NCBI RefSeq assembly: GCF_012070565.1
Contig: NZ_JAAQRO010000024.1
Coordinates: 1 to 64,000, forward strand
Origin: Anaerosporobacter faecicola
GTDB taxonomy: Bacteria; Bacillota; Clostridia; Lachnospirales; Lachnospiraceae
DNA: 64,000 bases
Reading direction: 5' to 3'
The notes below the pieces were generated by a model, which saw only the letters and a list, made by a program, of their open reading frames with translations, did not search any database and was not told where the DNA came from. Position 1 is the first letter of the stretch. Every line of letters begins with the position of its first letter. The translations under genes were made by a program, and so were the position numbers. This document shows, piece after piece, positions 60,001-64,000 of the stretch.

Positions 60001-61308
60001 TGTATTGATTGCACCTAGTATGGCATCTTCAATATGTACCCGACGACATTCGTAAGTATTAGGGTTTGCAAGCAATTCTGCGATTGTAACATTGGTAGAA
60101 TATAATGCATTTTCATGAGACTCAACCGTATAATTAACATCGGTTAACTCTTCTAGCCCTTTACTTGTTGCCTTCGTTCCACTAGCAACGACTTTATCTC
60201 CAACGGCAAGATCACTTGGAGCGGTATTAAAATACAGATCGATCCCCGCCGTACTATCTTCAATATAGATGTTCTTACCATCGACAAAATTAACAATACC
60301 CTCTACCTGAATACGATTGGTTCCATCTTCCTTTTCACGAGCCTCAGATATTGCAATGGTTTCCATCGCTTGTGTATAGTAGGTATACGTGCTGTATGTA
60401 CTCTTCGTTTCATCCACCTGTGCATATGTTGCAATGGTGAATTCGGTATGTTCCTCATCTGCTCCCAAACTTGCTAAAGTAAATGGACCTGTATACATCG
60501 TATCATACTCTGCTCCATTTACATTCATCATGATTGCAGCACCAGATGCTGTTACAGATTCGGAATATAAGCTAATTTCTGTGTCAGGATCCACTACGGA
60601 TTCACTTGGAATGCTAGCGGTTACTGGTTGTACCACCATTGGCACATAGCCTTCCACCATCGTACCAGAAAGTGTGATAGAACCGATGTTGGTTACACCA
60701 CTACTTGCTGCAGGTTTATCCACCGCATTGGAACCTGTACCTGCAGCTGCGCATATACCAGATGTTACAATCATTCTTATGTATAAATCACTTACATTAC
60801 CCAAATCGGAAGGTAATGCAAAACTTTGTTGGGTTGTATAACTATTGGTGACTTGATATGTAGCACCATCAATATCTGTCCATGTATCACCATCTAAACT
60901 GTATTGTACCTTAAAATCTCGAACACCCGTATTCGATGATCTTGGATAAAAGGAAATGGTATAATTCTCATAACCAACTGGATGGAAGAGAAAACTCCAG
61001 TAATCTCCTTCTCCCCAGCCTGTTGCCTTTAAGGTATTGGCTGATGCCGAATTGACCCCATACTTATCTGGTGAACTGCTATCAATGGTCACTCCACTTG
61101 CCCCATCCTTATATGGAAGGGATGCAGGGAATGCAATGGTATTGGTCGTAACATCTGCTGTGGAGGCGAAGTTTAACGACGTAATATTCGTTCTCGAAAC
61201 TTCCTCTGCAGAACTGACGGTAGCTGGTGCGACAGTAAAGACTGTACTCACTACCATCACAAAAGCCAATAGCAGTGCCAATGGTTTCTTTGCTGCTTGT
61301 CTTAACAT
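54040..61308 (-). CDS. Giant secreted multidomain PHP-type metallohydrolase (CehA/McbA-like)
   Basis: 2422 residues with a signal peptide (about 1-33). Order seen: jelly-roll/discoidin-like domain (about 45-215), OB-fold domains (about 320-480 and 525-660), a second jelly-roll-like domain (about 735-890), two chitobiase-C-like domains (about 900-1055, ATIYYSFDG and ATIRYSLDNG), a PHP phosphoesterase domain (about 1065-1340; HSHTDYSDG, AVTDHSN, FNHPG, NNQDNHKG metal ligands), a ThuA/GATase-like domain (about 1515-1785), another OB fold (about 1790-1965, IYIQDATGGINIF), a Ser/Thr-rich linker, and a C-terminal Big2 domain (YVSSNKSVATVNKAGKVTAK). Probably a cell-surface or secreted phosphodiester/nucleic-acid-handling enzyme. 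AAGGAGG precedes the ATG. Confidence 0.85.
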   Translation of the reverse strand: MLRQAAKKPLALLLAFVMVVSTVFTVAPATVSSAEEVSRTNITSLNFASTADVTTNTIAFPASLPYKDGASGVTIDSSSPDKYGVNSASANTLKATGWGEGDYWSFLFHPVGYENYTISFYPRSSNTGVRDFKVQYSLDGDTWTDIDGATYQVTNSYTTQQSFALPSDLGNVSDLYIRMIVTSGICAAAGTGSNAVDKPAASSGVTNIGSITLSGTMVEGYVPMVVQPVTASIPSESVVDPDTEISLYSESVTASGAAIMMNVNGAEYDTMYTGPFTLASLGADEEHTEFTIATYAQVDETKSTYSTYTYYTQAMETIAISEAREKEDGTNRIQVEGIVNFVDGKNIYIEDSTAGIDLYFNTAPSDLAVGDKVVASGTKATSKGLEELTDVNYTVESHENALYSTNVTIAELLANPNTYECRRVHIEDAILGAINTTGNTTLTQDANTTNIYRIPALTGIEANATVKLDAVVGFYNTLQLRVVQASDVIKTADAPVVPDGGDDKTDDLTGVVDPVTDEMLTETSAKSLKDVYSATKGETITVLGQVAYQYGNVYSNANSINTIVLQDVIDNQIQGLAIYDYTNTYKTGDVIKVTGTVSENGGVRQISNVTAVETIGTMTLFKPQERTIQQLLEGGDQYLSEYVLIKNVTLGAYNSSGATTITDATGTTTLYKGALLPDGVAEGSVVNLYCAWSKYNTSYQVRNGATTDYVSMNADGSTVDTSIVLPIANWAGTSNIVGATTVLYGDKYTANDQLDLDSSLTVSTGVAPIITTTGGTGTNYYLGSKGLTEGNYYELQCDSELLGNVKLSYTMKGTKTSAKNFKILYSVDGETFTNVGTKSISAASTAEKFEVTLPNEANNATKLWVRIQVADNVSIGNETIGSGNNYLSEVALTGSPLVADTITGYPVITPESGEVQFGQEISISTATEGATIYYSFDGVNYVEYNDASKPVITELPGVITAYAKKAGLTDSLVIKNEYTQVQVAPVKANPNGGARTIGTKVKLTTATEGATIRYSLDNGTTWLNYNPEAQISLDVLPMTIVTKAVLDGCKDSETTTCSYTLRENENYNIYFGQIHSHTDYSDGAGTCDQAFNYAKNTAEQIDFLAVTDHSNSFDNEKTASLADGSVSEEWKEGHQLADDYTDASFVGIYGYEMTWSNGLGHMNTFNTNGFQSRTQADYSQYSTALKNYYTTLKTDTSSISQFNHPGTTFGDFSDFAHYDEEIDSLITLLEVGNGEGAIGSDGYFPSYEYYTRALDKGWHVAPTNNQDNHKGYWGDANTGRTVILADSLTRDNIYDALRNMRTYATEDNDLEVQYTLNGEVMGTVLEDTPAEADIKVQLKDPTDSSIGKVEVIVNGGLSVASENVTSNTANLEFNLPADYSYYYIRITQPDKDTAVTAPVWVGKVEAVGISSISTTAALTVKGEALDVNLELFNNEPDELQIDSITYSIEDEIIHTVDLAKAGLTSLASCTTGTYSFDYTYNGTGGVNLYVTVNATLRGVSKVYKSVLQLTYVAPSMVTNVVIDGTHDNDYVMGYYGANMSNFTKIAADENVKVTIVKDTMTKEILDTCDLLIISAPAKKNGSANAGAFTISHFEDSFLDLVKEYTDRGGELIVCGIADYQDTADCQTSTEQNKLLSYIGATTRMNSDEAYDEVNNGGQAYRLYPTNYNTESAYTQGVVDGQKYSAYSGCTVLLDNAAVEAGKAEYLIKGFDTTYSIDSKKLDSNYKDIEKGNAILLAREELAGGGNVFVSSTVFMSDFEVKAEQDNIWDLPYINKTIIVNIIDHVKKQMDLSNIADVRNGTMGDIYCVEGTVTAGTVSGNAFFDTIYIQDATGGINIFPINEGLIEVGQKVKVVGSLDEYLGDMELRVITAEVIDTEKNPIAPTKMTTKDAMDYQMNGGKLVKVEGVITKVILKNDIVETIMVKDSSGVEARVFIDGYVLNSDATGPALESFVKAGNKVSAVGLVSYDPDGERLRVRDRSEIVLVSQQTSDSSASGSEANDTDKGVTTVTEDKEKNTQTTTNVVTETNANNTTIVTTTEVVIDKESGAQISNTVKIEATTQSQTQDAQAIITRDEKNVVQKIDAVVAPKELNSKETEKTAILSTTIAEDILLAAQEYASEEVPVEVTIELPSTDIHKQIDKKDINKVQIVVTIPASIQEQEKIIINEMNITKPVISNAKTSKKDIEVMITDEKGTEQYSWLFSGENLKKSNKKVTDVNTAINITTVDQVEKIDDLLAESMTKEERETGLVLDFQHSGILPTQASVRIYVGDTMKPGEKVYLYYYNEKATTGTKRKNQARLEATSKVAYKVDKDGYTTVTIKHCSSYVLLPAKANTKVVATLFEQIKAVSKKTIKVKKTADLALTLPVDAEDAKVVYVSSNKSVATVNKAGKVTAKKAGKTTITAKVTINGVTKSYKTTVTVK

Positions 61309-61758
61309 TTCGTATCCTCCTTAAAAATATGTTTCTTAAGTCCTACTTTGTGCTTAATCTATCATAACTGCTCCCTATTCTGTCCACGTAAAACTGTTGT
61401 TAAATTCACGTTAATTAGCACTGTCCCCGACATGTACAGAATGAGCAGATAATTTTTACTTTTTAATTTTCATTTTTCTTTTTTAATTTTGGATAAGAAT
61501 GACCATGACAACTATCAGAACTAGAATTGATACAAAGAACATGCATTTATAGTTATTATAGACACTATATTATTATTGCTAATAATTTATATAAATAGCA
61601 CTAATGATACATTCCAAAAAAAAATATATTTTGGAATTAGTTTTTGACAGTTTTAGATTGTATCATTTTTTGTTGAATAATGCAATATAAGTAAACACAA
61701 TATTTTATATAATTAATATTTATATCCCCTACAAAGGTTCGGGTATCGAAAAACCTTA
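61309..61758. other. AT-rich upstream region of the giant gene
   Basis: No gene. Contains a perfect 9-bp inverted repeat ATTCCAAAA/TTTTGGAAT at 61612-61638. The promoter of the giant gene must lie here but I cannot place it with confidence. Confidence 0.4.
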
Positions 61759-61841
61759 GTAAAACTTACTTTCATTAATTTGCACAAACACTAGCTAATC
61801 TCATGTAATACAGGACATCGTTTGATGAGCAACTGTATGAA
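61759..61841 (+). repeat. 83-bp direct repeat, left copy (R2)
   Basis: Partner of 53868-53950, same orientation, on the other side of the giant gene. Contains TTGCACAAACACTAGC and the shared block CATCGTTTGATGAGCAACT. Confidence 0.85.
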
Positions 61842-61958
61842 CGTCTTACTATAGTTTACTAGTATACTTCAAACAATATGTCCACAATCTTACTGGTTTC
61901 ACATCTACTCTAGATATAATATTTTCCTGTACGAAGTTTGCGTCATTAGGATAAGATA

Positions 61959-61999
61959 TAAAAAAACCCTCTTTACTGGTTTGTCCAGTAAAGAGGGTT
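61959..61999 (-). terminator. Terminator of the MFS gene
   Basis: Perfect 15-bp stem AACCCTCTTTACTGG/CCAGTAAAGAGGGTT, loop TTTGT, followed on the minus strand by TTTTTT. Confidence 0.9.
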
Positions 62000-62003
62000 C
62001 CTA

Positions 62004-63155
62004 TCATTTTGTTGTGATTCTAAATGTCATCTCTGTCATACTTATCATTATAATAATAAAAATAAAGAGATAGATCGGAAGTATTGCGAAGCTGCTTACA
62101 TTACCCAGAAGTCCAAACAACGGTGGTATAAATGTCGAACCGACATAGGCGCTTGCCATCTGAATCCCGATAATCGCTCCGGAATTCTCTGCGCCGAAAT
62201 TATTCGGTGTGGAATGAATAATGCAGGGATAGATTGGCGCGCAACCAAATCCAATAACAATAAATCCTGCAAGTGAGACACTTGGACTTGCCGTAGGAAT
62301 GAGCAAGGAAAAAATCCCACAGGATAAAATACAAGTACCAAGAAGAATCATCTTTCTATCGCCCAGCTTATTCATAATAAAACCACTTAAGAATCTACCA
62401 ACGGTTATTCCTATATAAAACAGGGAAGCAAATCTGGCCGCTCGATCTGTAGTTATTCCTTTAACTTCAACCAGATAGGTACTCGCCCAATACATTGCAG
62501 TTGCTTCCGCAGCGCAATATGCGAAAAAGCCAATCAAAAGGTAAGGAACTCCCTTGATTTTCAGTGCATGGATTAACCCGATACTTTTTGCATTGTCTTC
62601 AACATTTTTTCCATTGGCATTCCAGACCGGGAGCGTAGCAAGGAGAAGAAGACCAATACAAATTTGAATAAAAGCAACAATGCGGTATCCATTGTTCCAA
62701 GTGGAATTTGTCAACGCATAACTCATAACAAATGGACTGACAATCGCTCCAACACCCCAAAAACAATGCAGCCAACTCATATGTTTTGAAGTGTAGTGAA
62801 GAGCAACATAATTATTCAGAGCCGCATCAATTGCCCCAGCACCAAGACCACAAGGAATTGCGAATATAAGGAGCATAAAGAATTGGTTTGAAAAGGAAAA
62901 ACCAAATAAAGCAATTGCCGTAAGGAATACACTGATTACCGTTACAATACGAGTGCCGAGCTTTCTTGTCAACTTATCTGACAGAAGACTTGATACAATC
63001 GTTCCTCCTGATATGACCATAGAAAGAATACCCATAAATGATATAGGAACATTTAAGTCATTATGTATAGCAGGCCATCCCGATCCAAGAAGCGAATCGG
63101 GAAGTCCAAGGCTGATAAAAGCTATATAGATTATTGCAAGTAAAAGTGAGTACAT
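62004..63155 (-). CDS. MFS transporter
   Basis: 383 residues, about twelve hydrophobic segments. The loop between TM2 and TM3 is SDKLTRKLGTRIVT, the usual GxLaDrxGrr position, and the second half repeats it as MNKLGDRKMILLG. GLPDSLLGSGWPAI at TM1 and LHCFWGVGAIVSP are seen in the FucP-like/sugar subfamily of MFS carriers. The substrate is not determined. GGAGAA precedes the ATG and a strong terminator follows. Confidence 0.87.
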   Translation of the reverse strand: MYSLLLAIIYIAFISLGLPDSLLGSGWPAIHNDLNVPISFMGILSMVISGGTIVSSLLSDKLTRKLGTRIVTVISVFLTAIALFGFSFSNQFFMLLIFAIPCGLGAGAIDAALNNYVALHYTSKHMSWLHCFWGVGAIVSPFVMSYALTNSTWNNGYRIVAFIQICIGLLLLATLPVWNANGKNVEDNAKSIGLIHALKIKGVPYLLIGFFAYCAAEATAMYWASTYLVEVKGITTDRAARFASLFYIGITVGRFLSGFIMNKLGDRKMILLGTCILSCGIFSLLIPTASPSVSLAGFIVIGFGCAPIYPCIIHSTPNNFGAENSGAIIGIQMASAYVGSTFIPPLFGLLGNVSSFAILPIYLFIFIIIMISMTEMTFRITTK

Positions 63156-63284
63156 TCTTTTTTCTCCAATTTCTGATTTGTGATTTTATTTTTGATAATA
63201 ACAATAACACCTTCTAAGCGCCGTCAAACCAACTGTCTTTAACTCCACCATTTGAGTGGTGCTTTTTGTAAGGCTGTTTCTCAT

Positions 63285-64000
63285 TTATTGCAACTGCAAC
63301 TCATACAGCTTCTTATAGATTCCATCTTGATTTAGCAATTCCTGGTGGGTTCCTCTTTCTCGAATTCTACCTTTATGCATTACCATGATCTGATCGGCAT
63401 GTTGTATAGTTGACAGGCGGTGGGCTACCATTATGGTGGTTCGGTCGCTCATTAATTTTTCTAAGGCTTCCTGGATTAACTGTTCCGTCTCCGTATCAAT
63501 ATTTGCCGTTGCCTCATCCATAACAAGAATCTTCGGATCAAATGCTAACGTTCTAGCGAAAGATAACAATTGTCGCTGTCCAGCGGATAACGTTGCTCCT
63601 CTTTCCGTAACAGGTTCATCGTATCCATTCTCTAACTTCTGAATAAATGCATCGGCATTCACATAGCGGGCAGCTTCTTCCACTTTTGTTTCAGAGATTT
63701 CTTCACTTCGAAGGCGAATATTGCTTTTAATATCTCCAGTAAATAAGAATACGTCTTGTTGTACCTGGCCAATTGCACCACGTAGCACATCAAGGTCAAT
63801 TTCTTTAATATTTACGCCATCCATAAGGATTTCACCCTTTTGAATGTCATAATATCGTCCAATCAAATTTAATATGGAGGATTTTCCTGCTCCCGTTGCA
63901 CCAACAAAAGCAACCTTCTCACCTGGTTCAATTACGAAGCTAACATCTTTTAAAATCCAGTCTTCCTCAATATAGGCAAACCACACATGCTTGAACTCAA
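63285..64000 (-). CDS. ABC exporter ATPase domain (5' end outside the window)
   Basis: The last 238 codons of a larger protein whose start lies beyond base 64000; the frame is still open at the edge ([12 protein letters not shown]...). Walker [11 protein letters not shown]-loop [18 protein letters not shown], signature [15 protein letters not shown] (a typical exporter form of LSGGQ), Walker [13 protein letters not shown] and H-loop VAHRLSTIQ. This is the C-terminal half of a fused TMD-NBD multidrug/lipid exporter, often one of a heterodimer pair. No permease part is visible. Confidence 0.92.
   Translation of the reverse strand, partial: EFKHVWFAYIEEDWILKDVSFVIEPGEKVAFVGATGAGKSSILNLIGRYYDIQKGEILMDGVNIKEIDLDVLRGAIGQVQQDVFLFTGDIKSNIRLRSEEISETKVEEAARYVNADAFIQKLENGYDEPVTERGATLSAGQRQLLSFARTLAFDPKILVMDEATANIDTETEQLIQEALEKLMSDRTTIMVAHRLSTIQHADQIMVMHKGRIRERGTHQELLNQDGIYKKLYELQLQ

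Noticed and set aside
1-64000. CRISPR array, tRNA, rRNA, riboswitch or T-box
   Set aside because: I looked for regularly spaced repeats, clover-leaf genes and known leader motifs on both strands and saw none that held up.

Overview
The window is a low-GC chromosomal segment of an anaerobic Firmicute, most likely a Lachnospiraceae/Clostridium cluster XIV type. I infer this from the gene families: a type II fatty-acid cluster, hydroxylamine reductase (Hcp), PadR/HAAS-FtsW modules, a C_GCAxxG_C_C protein, MacB-like and Bce-like ABC/two-component loci, strong AGGAGG ribosome binding sites and TTGACA-17-TATAAT promoters. Most genes lie on the minus strand. No rRNA, tRNA or CRISPR array was seen. 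No database search was possible, so family names come from recognised motifs.

Layout. 0.1-3.3 kb: a COG3910-like ATPase and an ECF sigma/anti-sigma operon with two membrane proteins. 3.6-11.2 kb: housekeeping and accessory genes (XRE regulator, free Met-R-sulfoxide reductase, GNATs, an ABC-F ATPase, an SLC13-type permease, a C39-like protein). 11.4-19 kb: MATE pump with a ROK regulator, nucleotidyltransferase, FAD/Rieske oxidoreductase, redox-type C_GCAxxG_C_C protein and an HTH-aminotransferase fusion; this stretch also contains several gene remnants and duplications. 19.3-21.1 kb: PadR plus HAAS-FtsW. 21.6-29.4 kb: PepF, GNAT, Hcp, a hydrolase and a two-gene glycosyltransferase operon. 29.5-34.6 kb: fabH-acpP-fabD-fabG-fabF-fabZ without an enoyl reductase or acc genes, preceded by a FabT-like palindrome. 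34.6-40 kb: MacB-like permease/ATPase with its own response regulator and kinase. 40.2-43.5 kb: HxlR/flavin reductase pair, GNAT, cardiolipin synthase. 43.6-48.2 kb: Bce-type permease, ATPase and kinase with a PadR gene where the response regulator would be expected. 48.3-52.2 kb: an AT-rich accessory island with an MGT glycosyltransferase, a MITE, a secreted protein divergent from a 54-residue membrane peptide, a 20-residue peptide, an unknown 135-residue protein and an orphan response regulator. 52.5-64 kb: YibE/F, a 2422-residue secreted PHP-domain protein flanked by 83-bp direct repeats, an MFS carrier and the end of an ABC exporter.

The most interesting material is non-coding: a palindromic repeat family that begins at or within a few bases of stop codons; an 83-bp direct-repeat family flanking the giant gene; a compact 115-bp structured GC-rich element; a terminator whose T-tract runs straight into a start codon and which is duplicated with a deleted copy of its gene; and several promoters embedded in long palindromes. 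The best candidate for an undescribed system is the small-peptide/secreted-protein island at 49.9-52.2 kb next to the Bce-like module that lacks a response regulator.
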